From a virus, in IMG/VR virus record IMGVR_UViG_3300034106_004416, positions 1 through 42,172 of that record: a DNA stretch of 42,172 nucleotides; one strand, given 5' to 3'. Numbering within the stretch: position 1 is the stretch's first letter; every line of letters begins with the position of its first letter. A model generated the notes under the pieces. It made no database searches, had not been told where the DNA came from, and saw only the letters and a program-made list of their open reading frames with translations. The position numbers and the translations under genes are program-made. This document shows, one piece after another, positions 32,369-40,181 of this stretch.

Positions 32369-33428
32369 CCATTGAATTGATTTTTCCAAACACTTCATTT
32401 AACCACACCATGCTATTTGGAAAATTATTTTGCATACAGTCTTCTACCAACAATTTACTAAAACCAAATCTGTCAAGTTTACCGATTGGTTTTTCCATGA
32501 TTTCATTGATTCTCAATTGCGAGAATGATTGAATTTGTGTGTCATGCAATTGCATTAAATCATAATTACGCTGCATGATATCTTTGTTCTCTAATACAGT
32601 ATCATACAACTTTAATTTACCTTTGTGAGTATCACTATAATTGTATAATTCTTGTAAAGAATATTGTTTATCCTCTGTAAGAATAGGATAACACTTGATA
32701 ATAGTTTTTAACCCAGCACCTTTAATGCCGTCAATATTATCACTACTATCTCCTTCCATTATTCTATAATTGATAAAGTTCTTACAACTAATACCATATT
32801 CCAATAAAATTTCTGCACAACCATACAATTTCTTTTTGGTTGGACTCCAGATTTTAATTCTATCACCGGCTAGTTGTAAGAAATCTTTATCCGCACTCAT
32901 AATAGTAACATTACTATTCTTAAAGTACTCTTTAGCCAAATAAGCAATTGTGTCATCTGCTTCAATATGATCAATTGCCATTGTTGTTACAGGCAACTTA
33001 TCTAGATATTGTACAGTTCTCAACAACTGTTTCTTTAGATTTTTATCTTCAGTATCTGGAGTGGTAAGATCATCATAAGCTCTATTAAGCCTAATTTTAG
33101 TCTTTCTACCACTCTTGTATTCTGGATAAATCTTTCTTCTTTTCAGTGAACCCCCTTGACCATCGGATACAATAACAATCTTTGTAGGATTGATTAATTT
33201 AACCGCATAACCAATGCTTTTTAAACACCCAGCAATTCCACCGGTATGATTACCATTGGTATTGAGGGAGGGGGAGGCCATGAACGCTCTAATAAAAGTG
33301 TTCATGAAATCAACAATTAATACTTCAGAATCGGAGGATCTATTCAATCCTCCAACTCTGTCTTCTTGTTTTACATTATCGAATAACGAAAACAACCTCT
33401 TTTTTTCACTGTCAGATAGATTACTCAT
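32361..33428 (-). CDS. 5'-3' exonuclease/RNase H-type flap nuclease
   Basis: A FEN-like nuclease related to T4 RNase H and the N-terminal domain of DNA polymerase I; it removes RNA primers and 5' flaps. Metal-binding acids lie in LIVDFMNTFIR (D40), IVSDGQGGS...KIYPEYK (D89), HIEADDTIAYLA and SADKDFLQ, and the helix-hairpin DNA-binding part in GDSSDNIDGIKGAGLKT. Start chosen at 33428: it overlaps the uvsX stop as ATGAGTAA and begins MSNLSDSEKK. An upstream in-frame Met at 33488 lies inside uvsX and would add 20 unlikely residues. A GGG/GGGGG/GG run on the opposite strand marks the ASPSLN segment. A hairpin covers its stop codon. Confidence 0.88.
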   Translation of the reverse strand: MSNLSDSEKKRLFSLFDNVKQEDRVGGLNRSSDSEVLIVDFMNTFIRAFMASPSLNTNGNHTGGIAGCLKSIGYAVKLINPTKIVIVSDGQGGSLKRRKIYPEYKSGRKTKIRLNRAYDDLTTPDTEDKNLKKQLLRTVQYLDKLPVTTMAIDHIEADDTIAYLAKEYFKNSNVTIMSADKDFLQLAGDRIKIWSPTKKKLYGCAEILLEYGISCKNFINYRIMEGDSSDNIDGIKGAGLKTIIKCYPILTEDKQYSLQELYNYSDTHKGKLKLYDTVLENKDIMQRNYDLMQLHDTQIQSFSQLRINEIMEKPIGKLDRFGFSKLLVEDCMQNNFPNSMVWLNEVFGKINSMVL

Positions 33429-34572
33429 TCTCAGATGATACACCAACATCTTCGTCTGTGTCAACAACTGCGTCATCAACAATGACACTATTTGGATCTT
33501 TATATTTCATAATTACTGCGTCACAAATTTTCAAGTAAACTTCTTCACTCAAAACTTTATCCGTCTTCATTGTTTCTACAAAGTCCTTGGATTGGAACTT
33601 CCACTCACTACCATCATCCTTTTTATAAGTATAATAAGCACCACCCTGTTTAATTAGATTCTGATCCTTTAGAACCTTAATCCAACTACCATAGTCAGCT
33701 ATTCCACTGTCAAAGTAAATATCAAAACTAGCTTGACGCTGTGGTGGTCCCATACGGTTCTTGATAACAACTGCTTTACATTCATTACCAATAACATCTT
33801 CACCTTTCTTTAGTTTACCAGTGTTGTTCAAACGAACACGAACACTACAATGATATGCTAATGCCTTACCACCACTAACTACATACTTGTCACCAAATGC
33901 CATAGCATTTAGATTCTGACGTAATTGATTGGTAAATACAGTAAGAACTTTTTGTTTACCAATCATGTTGGTGATCTTACGCATTGCTTTGCTAATAATA
34001 ATAGATTTACCAGTAGCAAATCCATCTTTACCGTGATCACTCTCCAACTCTGCCTTTGTAGAAGCAGCAGCTACAGAGTCAATAATAAGTGTCAAAATAC
34101 GATCTTTATTGCTCTTACGAACAATTCCAATCATCTTTTCCATCTGTTCAAAAATATCTTCTACAGTATCTACTTGAACATATAGAAGATTCTTTAAATC
34201 TACACCCAAACTCTTCCAGAATTCAGGAGCTGCAGCATTTTCTGTATCTAGTACTACTGCGACACCACCTTTACGCTGTGTTTCTGCACAAATATGAGCA
34301 GATACTAGACTCTTACCAGTTCCTTCCAACCCATTGAATTCAACCATCTTTCCAACTGGCAATCCACCATGAGGACGATTGCTAATCGCTAGATCAAGCA
34401 TAGAAGAACCTGTACTAATCCAATCACTAATTTCTGCTGGATTTTCCTGTTCATCCAAGAAATATGCAATCTTACCGCCATCTTTATTGGCTTTATTTAA
34501 CTCATTTGCGAGTAATTCGACTAACTCATCTCTTTGAGGAGTATCTTGTGTAACTTGATTTTTCTTTTTCAT
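33421..34572 (-). CDS. uvsX: RecA/UvsX recombinase
   Basis: ATP-dependent strand-exchange protein of the RecA/UvsX family, 383 residues. Walker A GLEGTGKS is at residues 81-88, Walker B LTLIIDSVAAA near 160-170 with D165, and VFTNQLRQN near 209-217 is the L2-region switch with the sensing Gln. VIKNRMGPPQR near 270-280 resembles the C-terminal RecA motif. The C-terminal tail is acidic (DTDEDVGVSSENE). Upstream is the gp32-like gene, from which it is separated by a terminator-like hairpin at 34593-34621; the mediator UvsY is not seen. The stop overlaps the exonuclease start by 8 bases. Confidence 0.94.
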   Translation of the reverse strand: MKKKNQVTQDTPQRDELVELLANELNKANKDGGKIAYFLDEQENPAEISDWISTGSSMLDLAISNRPHGGLPVGKMVEFNGLEGTGKSLVSAHICAETQRKGGVAVVLDTENAAAPEFWKSLGVDLKNLLYVQVDTVEDIFEQMEKMIGIVRKSNKDRILTLIIDSVAAASTKAELESDHGKDGFATGKSIIISKAMRKITNMIGKQKVLTVFTNQLRQNLNAMAFGDKYVVSGGKALAYHCSVRVRLNNTGKLKKGEDVIGNECKAVVIKNRMGPPQRQASFDIYFDSGIADYGSWIKVLKDQNLIKQGGAYYTYKKDDGSEWKFQSKDFVETMKTDKVLSEEVYLKICDAVIMKYKDPNSVIVDDAVVDTDEDVGVSSENE

Positions 34573-34592
34573 AATAATATAAAACTAAAATA

Positions 34593-34621
34593 GGGGTGGC
34601 AGTAATATATACTACCACCCC
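34593..34621 (-). terminator. terminator-like hairpin after the gp32 gene
   Basis: GGGGTGG and CCACCCC pair, with an inner AGTA/TACT pair beyond one mismatch. The T-tract on the minus strand is interrupted (CCCCTATTTTAGTTTT). It separates the gp32-like gene from uvsX; it may terminate, attenuate or be an RNA-processing site. Confidence 0.65.
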
Positions 34622-34638
34622 ATTACAAACAATTTATT

Positions 34639-35448
34639 TTAACTGTTAAACAAATTATCAAAAGCGGCTGCTACATCATCCGAATTTGATTTTGCTGCGG
34701 TAGCTGTTGGTGATTTATTCGTTGCAGTTGCTTTTGGAGCAGGAGCAGGAGTTTCCTCATCAACAATTGTGTTGACTGTTCCTTCAGAAGGAATTGAACC
34801 ATCTGGATTCAACCAGGCATTCATTACTTCCTTTAGTTCGTCATAACTAAACTCAGGAAATAGATCCATGATGTTAGTCTGTTGTGCCAAGATATCCTTT
34901 TGAGAAGGATCAATTGCAACACTTGCATTTGGCTTGACACGAATTGTAGTTTCTGGGAATGACTTACCAGAATCTTCTGCGGTACGGAATTCTACAACAA
35001 TGTCACGACCATTGACCAAATCAGTAATATCACCGTAATCAACGTCACTGATGATACTTAGAATTTCTTGGTAAACATTCTTACCAAATCCCCAGAAACG
35101 AACACCTTCGTTTTCCTCACCACGAACGATGATAGGAGCATAGGTACGCATCTTTGGTTCAAACTTACGACCCAAAATCCAATCTTCCTTGTTTCCGGTC
35201 TTCTTCATACGATTGGACCATTCAACGATTGGATCAGGACGATTGAAACTATCGGGAGATAGATAAGTCTTGTTATTGATATTGTAGTGGAACTTTAGTT
35301 CGATAAAAGGATTATCGGTTTGATACTTGTAGGGAACGATACGAACTACTTGTTTACCAGGCTTTGGTTTCCAAATGAGATTGGTTTTGTTGCCTTGGTT
35401 TGTTAGAGAGCTCAAACGACTCTTCAATTTTGATATGTCTAATGCCAT
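34639..35448 (-). CDS. single-stranded DNA-binding protein, gp32-like
   Basis: A 269-residue ssDNA-binding protein of the T4 gp32 type. The basic N-terminal segment (ALDISKLKSRLSSL) fits the cooperativity domain. The core begins WKPKPGKQVVRIVPYK and contains aromatic/basic strands (LKFHYNINNKTYLSPDSF, VRFWGFGKNVYQEIL). An Ala/Thr/Pro-rich linker leads to an acidic tail ending DDVAAAFDNLF that would recruit replication proteins. There is no cysteine in the whole protein, so the zinc site of T4 gp32 is lost. The leader carries a hairpin and four AATTAA-containing repeats next to the start, resembling the T4 gene 32 translational operator. Confidence 0.86.
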   Translation of the reverse strand: MALDISKLKSRLSSLTNQGNKTNLIWKPKPGKQVVRIVPYKYQTDNPFIELKFHYNINNKTYLSPDSFNRPDPIVEWSNRMKKTGNKEDWILGRKFEPKMRTYAPIIVRGEENEGVRFWGFGKNVYQEILSIISDVDYGDITDLVNGRDIVVEFRTAEDSGKSFPETTIRVKPNASVAIDPSQKDILAQQTNIMDLFPEFSYDELKEVMNAWLNPDGSIPSEGTVNTIVDEETPAPAPKATATNKSPTATAAKSNSDDVAAAFDNLFNS

Positions 35449-35453
35449 AATTT

Positions 35454-35486
35454 TTAATTAGTTAATTTAGTTAATTAGTTAATTAG
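35454..35486 (-). repeat. four tandem AT repeats in the gp32 leader
   Basis: Four head-to-tail copies of TTAATTAG (8, 9, 8 and 8 bases; the second has one extra T). On the mRNA they read CUAAUUAA and end 5 bases before the gp32 start at 35448. Confidence 0.8.
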
Positions 35487-35507
35487 ATAACTCACACGAA
35501 TTATTTA

Positions 35508-35530
35508 ATGACAACCAATTAAGTTGTCAT
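35508..35530 (-). promoter_or_regulatory. hairpin upstream of the gp32 repeats
   Basis: ATGACAAC (35508-35515) and GTTGTCAT (35523-35530) form an 8-bp stem with a 7-base loop. The loop (UUAAUUG on the mRNA) is complementary to AAUUAA in the repeats, so a pseudoknot is possible. Also serves as a candidate 3' structure of the 130-residue gene. Confidence 0.6.
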
Positions 35531-35556
35531 CAATATATATGAAGACCAAAAAGATT

Positions 35557-35949
35557 TCAACTTATTATATCAAATATTTTGACGGAGACAATTTTCACTG
35601 ATACTTCGCTTGTTAAAATAATTGAATTTCTGTAGAGATTCCAATCCAATTGGAAGGTTTTATCAAAAACACCATTGTTTTCTTCAGCAATCAACTTATT
35701 CATTGCATTGAGAGTATACAGTGTGTTTGTTTCTTTTTTTCTATGGACACTGATGGTGTTACGAAATTTCAATTGGTTACCATCATTTATTTCTACATTG
35801 TATGTTGCGTACAATTCTTTTGGATTGTTGACATTACACAATAAAAATATTTTACCGTTAATAACACTATAGAAACTTTTTATTTCTTGTATAGTATCAT
35901 TATATTCTTTGGAATTGGTAAATGTACACAATAGTTGTTTGTTCTTCAT
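35557..35949 (-). CDS. conserved phage protein, function unknown
   Basis: A 130-residue protein. The block NTISVHRKKETNTLYTLNAMN near residues 64-84, with YATYNVE before it and FDKTFQLDWNLYRNSIILT after it, reminds me of a conserved small protein of T4-like cyanophages, but I cannot name its function and did not search. It looks mostly beta-stranded and soluble. Start overlaps the preceding stop with a 4-base ATGA junction. A 108-base gap with a hairpin and repeats follows before the gp32 gene. Confidence 0.6.
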   Translation of the reverse strand: MKNKQLLCTFTNSKEYNDTIQEIKSFYSVINGKIFLLCNVNNPKELYATYNVEINDGNQLKFRNTISVHRKKETNTLYTLNAMNKLIAEENNGVFDKTFQLDWNLYRNSIILTSEVSVKIVSVKIFDIIS

Positions 35950-36554
35950 TTATTTATTATTAGTTGTTTACCGTCAACATTCCACAATTTACCGACATAA
36001 TTTCCAGAAGAATCAAACCAACTATTTCTTTTGTTATAAAATCCAAACTTTAAAGCTTCTTGTAAAGTATATTCAGTAGTCAATGCTTTCTCAATTGCTA
36101 CTGCATCTTGTTCTTTTTCTTCGGGAGTTCTATCATCACTCTTTGATTTTTGTGGTTCTGATTGTTGAACAGGTTGGGTTTGTTGTGGTTCAAATTCAAT
36201 TTGTTGTCCACTTGGTTGTTCTGGCTGTTCGTCTCCATCAAATACATTAGCTTGACCCTTTTTTGGATTTTCTTCAAAATGGGTACCACGAGCAATAGCT
36301 TTTTGTTTATATTCTGGAGTTGGAAAGGTTACAAGAATACCATTTGTATTGTATGCTTGTCTTTCAGGATATTTACCTTCAAGCATTTTATTCAAATATT
36401 GATTTACGATATTTGAATCAACATTTGAATTCAACAAATATTCTCTTAATACTTCAATGTGTTCTTGTTTAGAAATATCAAATATACCGTTTTCAATTGA
36501 AATGTCGGTACTTGCTTTTTCTAATGCTTCTAAAAATATTTGTTTGATGTTCAT
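35946..36554 (-). CDS. unrecognised protein with Gln/Pro-rich middle
   Basis: A 202-residue protein I do not recognise. Residues 1-100 look helical and globular and include TFPTPEYKQKAIARGTHFEENP near 75-96. A low-complexity Gln/Glu/Pro linker covers about 107-140. A short C-terminal domain (YTLQEALKFGFYNKRNSWFDSSGNYVG, about 163-189) follows, with a Trp/Tyr-rich pattern that resembles a small beta motif. Such proteins are often virion or assembly components. It begins 2 bases after the stop of the upstream 603-residue gene, and its end overlaps the next start. Confidence 0.5.
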   Translation of the reverse strand: MNIKQIFLEALEKASTDISIENGIFDISKQEHIEVLREYLLNSNVDSNIVNQYLNKMLEGKYPERQAYNTNGILVTFPTPEYKQKAIARGTHFEENPKKGQANVFDGDEQPEQPSGQQIEFEPQQTQPVQQSEPQKSKSDDRTPEEKEQDAVAIEKALTTEYTLQEALKFGFYNKRNSWFDSSGNYVGKLWNVDGKQLIINK

Positions 36555-36556
36555 AA

Positions 36557-38368
36557 TTAAAATACATCCTCTTCACTTAAATTGGAACGATGAATTTCTG
36601 TTTTGAAAGAAAACTTACTTCCTCTTTCATTTCTTAATTCAATTGCAGAATAAAATGGTTTAACTTCTACCTTTCCATTTTCCTCTTCTTCTCGTATATC
36701 GAATATAATATATAAATATACAACGAAATATGTTCCTTCTTTATTTTTACTTACTTCAAACTTACTCAATCTAAAATTCTTATTTTCACTTGCATCAATT
36801 AACTTTTTACCACTTGAAAACTCAGACTTGGTTCCCATTCTGTTAATTGTCTTACCATTAAATACTACAAGCGGTAAACTATCATTGTTACCAAAGATTG
36901 CTTCGGCAGATATTTGACTTGCAAATTGAATAAATTCTTTCTTGATTTGAGATTCATTGCCAACATTCATAAATCTTTCAATGAACTTTTCATAAAACTT
37001 TATAGCTGCAATATTAGAATTAAAGATATTCATTGGTCTAAATACACCTTTATTCATCGGAACATCACCTTTAGTAGATGGATTAAAATAATCATTATAA
37101 ACTTTTATAGAAGCATTCTTGACTTCTTTTACATCGTCTGATGTAGTACCAGTTAGTTGAACCATAAACAGATTCTTATTATCAATCAATCTTACCTTTT
37201 CATTTATGGTGCTAAATAATGAATCTGGTTGAATTCTATTGATTTGTTGAATAAATATAGCAACATTTTTCTTTAAAGAATCGGTCATTTTTACTAATAC
37301 TTCATCAGCTTCTCTTGCTTCAGATAAAACACCAATTTCTTTTTCAATAGTATCCCATGTATTAAACATAGTGGAATATTGATTTCTAGCATAATTCATG
37401 TCTTCTTGACATTTTTGTTCAATATTACCAAATATTTTAACAATGGTATTTTTAACCTTTTGTGTAAAATCAGTCCATCCTTTTGTCAATTCCGCAGACA
37501 AATCTCCTATTTTTGATGAAATTCTATTGAGAGATGACTTTAACGATGATATAAATTCAATTTCAGTTAGTAATGTCTTACCCAAATATATTTCTTCAAA
37601 TACAGGAGCACCACCACTAAATACACTGCGTGGATCTTTTTCAATTGGTTTTCCATCTGGTTGTTGTGATTGTAACCATTGATAGTATTTTTCTCTTTCT
37701 GCGGGTGTACCTGAAAAACTTAATTTGTCTGGTAAAATATCAAAAGCACCTTTCATTCTACCAATACGATAACTATCTCCACCAGCTTTCAAAGAAACCA
37801 TTGCGAATTTCTTTCCAGTACCAGTAATCTCACATAAACTTTCATCGGTACCATTTACTTTTTTATCTTTTAAAGCAATTTGAATTTCTGATATACTACA
37901 ATTGTACAACAATACCGCATCAGCAGTGTTTTCTTTTTTCTTATCTTTACTGGCATACCCACTATTATTGAAGAATTCATAGAACTTTTTGATGTCTTGA
38001 TGAATAAATCCGGTTGGTTTTGCAGATGTTACATTTGCTAATGTTACACTAGTACCAGATGCCAATTCAATTCTTGCCTTTATATCAGCATAATTTTGAT
38101 ATAATTTATTTTTTCCAACCGCAGTAATTATTGCGGGATTATCTAATTGTTGTATGCTCTTTAATATCTTTTCTATTTCTTCCGATAATTTTAACCATTT
38201 TTTGATTGTGTCTTTTTCTTTCGGATAATAATCGCCATTTTCGCCGAATATCTTATATAAAGGAAAACTTTCTCTTAATTGTTGACTGAATGGCAATGGC
38301 ATAACAGTCTCAACCTGTTGTAACTTAACTTGTAAGTCTTTTAATTTTACATCGTCGTCTATATTCAT
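36557..38368 (-). CDS. large unrecognised protein, 603 residues
   Basis: The largest gene here without a recognised family. Residues 1-90 are helical; a segment near 150-215 (ADAVLLYNCSISEIQIALKDKKV, then AMVSLKAGGDSYRIGRMKG) has the Asp...Glu...SLK spacing seen in some PD-(D/E)XK-like nuclease folds, but I cannot confirm it. A helical region (about 265-400) is rich in Ser/Lys/Ile, and the last 130 residues are beta-rich (EGTYFVVYLYIIFDIREEEE). It could be a virion-associated protein or an enzyme. It is the first gene of a three-gene unit with the two following genes; a 45-base gap with an imperfect AT hairpin separates it from the DNA polymerase stop. Confidence 0.5.
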   Translation of the reverse strand: MNIDDDVKLKDLQVKLQQVETVMPLPFSQQLRESFPLYKIFGENGDYYPKEKDTIKKWLKLSEEIEKILKSIQQLDNPAIITAVGKNKLYQNYADIKARIELASGTSVTLANVTSAKPTGFIHQDIKKFYEFFNNSGYASKDKKKENTADAVLLYNCSISEIQIALKDKKVNGTDESLCEITGTGKKFAMVSLKAGGDSYRIGRMKGAFDILPDKLSFSGTPAEREKYYQWLQSQQPDGKPIEKDPRSVFSGGAPVFEEIYLGKTLLTEIEFISSLKSSLNRISSKIGDLSAELTKGWTDFTQKVKNTIVKIFGNIEQKCQEDMNYARNQYSTMFNTWDTIEKEIGVLSEAREADEVLVKMTDSLKKNVAIFIQQINRIQPDSLFSTINEKVRLIDNKNLFMVQLTGTTSDDVKEVKNASIKVYNDYFNPSTKGDVPMNKGVFRPMNIFNSNIAAIKFYEKFIERFMNVGNESQIKKEFIQFASQISAEAIFGNNDSLPLVVFNGKTINRMGTKSEFSSGKKLIDASENKNFRLSKFEVSKNKEGTYFVVYLYIIFDIREEEENGKVEVKPFYSAIELRNERGSKFSFKTEIHRSNLSEEDVF

Positions 38369-38398
38369 TCGTATATATAAATATTGATATATACACGA
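38369..38398. repeat. imperfect AT inverted repeat
   Basis: TCGTATATAT and ATATATACACGA pair apart from a 2-base insertion. It lies between the polymerase stop and the start of the 603-residue gene, directly before that start. It may be an operator or a weak hairpin; AT-rich DNA makes chance likely. Confidence 0.35.
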
Positions 38399-38412
38399 AA
38401 ATCAAATTGTTT

Positions 38413-39765
38413 TTAAATATCCACAACCGTCATACTATCATAATTCTTACCTATGTAACACTTTACAGGAAATTGATTGTTTGACATCAATCTTTTCAAT
38501 TCTACCAAAGTCTCTTTTTTATCATTCTTGTGACAATCAAACAAAACACTATCATAAGTATATAAAATAGCCTTAGTTTGTTTACCGTTCAAATATTCAT
38601 TAACTCTTACCAATGATTGCATTCCAAATTCAGTTTCACTGGCTTGTAAGATATAATTGAATAATTTGTTAGGATTTGGTTCATTTATATGGTTTGTAGT
38701 GATTCTTCTTTTATAAATCGGAGTTTCTACATAACCATTTTCATTAAAGAACTTCCATCTATGAGCAATATAATCACTCATTTTCTTAAAATATGGTATT
38801 TCTAATAATTCTGTGGGAATATTACCATACATACACTGAAATGTTAGGTTCTTTGACGCTTTAATTTCTTCGTCTGATAACTTATCCTTACCATAGTATA
38901 ACTTTCCAAGATACTCATAAGCATTTGGTGGTAAGTTATAATTGATCAACTTTGCAACTATGTGGGGGTGGTAGGCGCTATAATCAATCATAAATAACAT
39001 ACCATCATCACCATATCTACTGATAAATGAAGATCTACACCCGTTTTCTTTATTTAAAGCACTATAGTTTACATTACCAAACCTATTACTGGGTCGTCCT
39101 GTTGCAGTATATAGGTTATATTGTGTATAAACATAACCATCCTTATCTTTGATCGTTTTGTTCTCAAAATGCCTATTAAACAATTCTACATCCACTTTTA
39201 ACCTATTATGTTCAAGAATTCTAAGATTGTCAGTAATTGTACTATTGATACTATAAAAACTATCATCAATCTTGACGGATTTGAGTCTAATCAACACTGC
39301 ATCATACATACTTTCAAACTTTTCCAAATGTTTTACCATCGGAATTGCTTTATTCAATTCACCATATTTTTGAAACTTAGTTTTGATAACATTATGTGCA
39401 GTTGTATCAAATTCACTATAATCTTCAACTTTACCGTCACTAATAAAGAAAATGATGTTAATATCAAACAGATTGTTTATAGGAAATAGATGTAAACACT
39501 TTTTCTTATCAAAGACCCATTTCTTGCCTTTAAGTCTGTTAAAATCACTGATTAATGTTTCTTTATCAATAAAGATATTACAATCTGGGTGACTTAGATT
39601 GATTATATAGGTGGTTTTGGATTTGAGTATGTGGATTAACACCATACACAATTCATCTATACATGGATGTACTTTTTCATCTGATTGAATACATTCAAGA
39701 ATAAAATCAGAAGAAATATGCGAATCTAAGAATTTAGAATAGGATTGTTTATCCAGACACACCAT
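38413..39765 (-). CDS. small divergent family A DNA polymerase
   Basis: A 450-residue polymerase whose second half carries family A motifs. TATGRPSNRFGNVN near 220-233 matches the TGRLSS...NLQN region; motif A is FMIDYSAYHPHIVAKL (D261); motif B is IKASKNLTFQCMYG (K305, F309, Y313); motif C is LYTYDSVLFD (D405). Both metal-binding Asp residues remain. Substitutions: the steric-gate Glu of motif A (DYSQIELR) aligns with His266, the motif B Arg with Ile, and motif C His-Asp-Glu reads Tyr-Asp-Ser. The N-terminal 200 residues contain no recognisable DEDD exonuclease motif, and the protein is short for the family. Start chosen at ATG 39765; a GTG at 39771 is possible. A promoter lies 6 bases upstream. 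Confidence 0.84.
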   Translation of the reverse strand: MVCLDKQSYSKFLDSHISSDFILECIQSDEKVHPCIDELCMVLIHILKSKTTYIINLSHPDCNIFIDKETLISDFNRLKGKKWVFDKKKCLHLFPINNLFDINIIFFISDGKVEDYSEFDTTAHNVIKTKFQKYGELNKAIPMVKHLEKFESMYDAVLIRLKSVKIDDSFYSINSTITDNLRILEHNRLKVDVELFNRHFENKTIKDKDGYVYTQYNLYTATGRPSNRFGNVNYSALNKENGCRSSFISRYGDDGMLFMIDYSAYHPHIVAKLINYNLPPNAYEYLGKLYYGKDKLSDEEIKASKNLTFQCMYGNIPTELLEIPYFKKMSDYIAHRWKFFNENGYVETPIYKRRITTNHINEPNPNKLFNYILQASETEFGMQSLVRVNEYLNGKQTKAILYTYDSVLFDCHKNDKKETLVELKRLMSNNQFPVKCYIGKNYDSMTVVDI

Positions 39766-39771
39766 TGACAC

Positions 39772-39800
39772 AATTTAACACTATAACAACTATAAGTCAA
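39772..39800 (-). promoter_or_regulatory. promoter of the DNA polymerase gene
   Basis: TTGACT (39800-39795) and TAAATT (39777-39772) on the minus strand, spacer 17 bases. The ATG at 39765 is 6 bases beyond the -10. A weaker match than the others, but with the same short promoter-to-start spacing. Confidence 0.45.
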
Positions 39801-40181
39801 TTATTTACCACCCCAAAATTCAAGGGGATTATTTAAATAAGTCTTTAATCCTTTCATACTTTTTTCACCATCATTTAAAGTTTGAATATTTTGTTCTTGA
39901 ACTCCTTTTCTTTCAAGAATTTTATTATTATATTGATTGTTTTTTGGACCGGACACGATCCATTGTATTACAATTTTGTAATAATATTGACTATAAATTT
40001 CGTTATATTTGTCTTTATTTACTTCTGTGATCGTTAAATCATTGATTTTTTGAACAAGATAACGATAGATATATCCTTTTGAATAATCATTCTTTGTTAC
40101 ACTCGGAATAAAATAAGTTGGATATGATTGATTTGACAATTCAACTCCTCCTATATTTTTATATTGTTCTGGCGTTATCAT
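39801..40181 (-). CDS. putative small virion protein
   Basis: A 126-residue protein, Tyr/Asn/Gln-rich. It begins MITPEQYKNIGG, has a central beta-like region (GYIYRYLVQKINDLTITEV near 36-54 and YYYKIVIQWIVSGP near 66-79) and ends YLNNPLEFWGGK. Composition and position next to a baseplate-like gene suggest a tail or neck component, but no family is recognised. The start overlaps the stop of the larger structural gene by 4 bases (ATGA). The polymerase promoter's -35 box abuts the stop codon of this gene. Confidence 0.5.
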   Translation of the reverse strand: MITPEQYKNIGGVELSNQSYPTYFIPSVTKNDYSKGYIYRYLVQKINDLTITEVNKDKYNEIYSQYYYKIVIQWIVSGPKNNQYNNKILERKGVQEQNIQTLNDGEKSMKGLKTYLNNPLEFWGGK

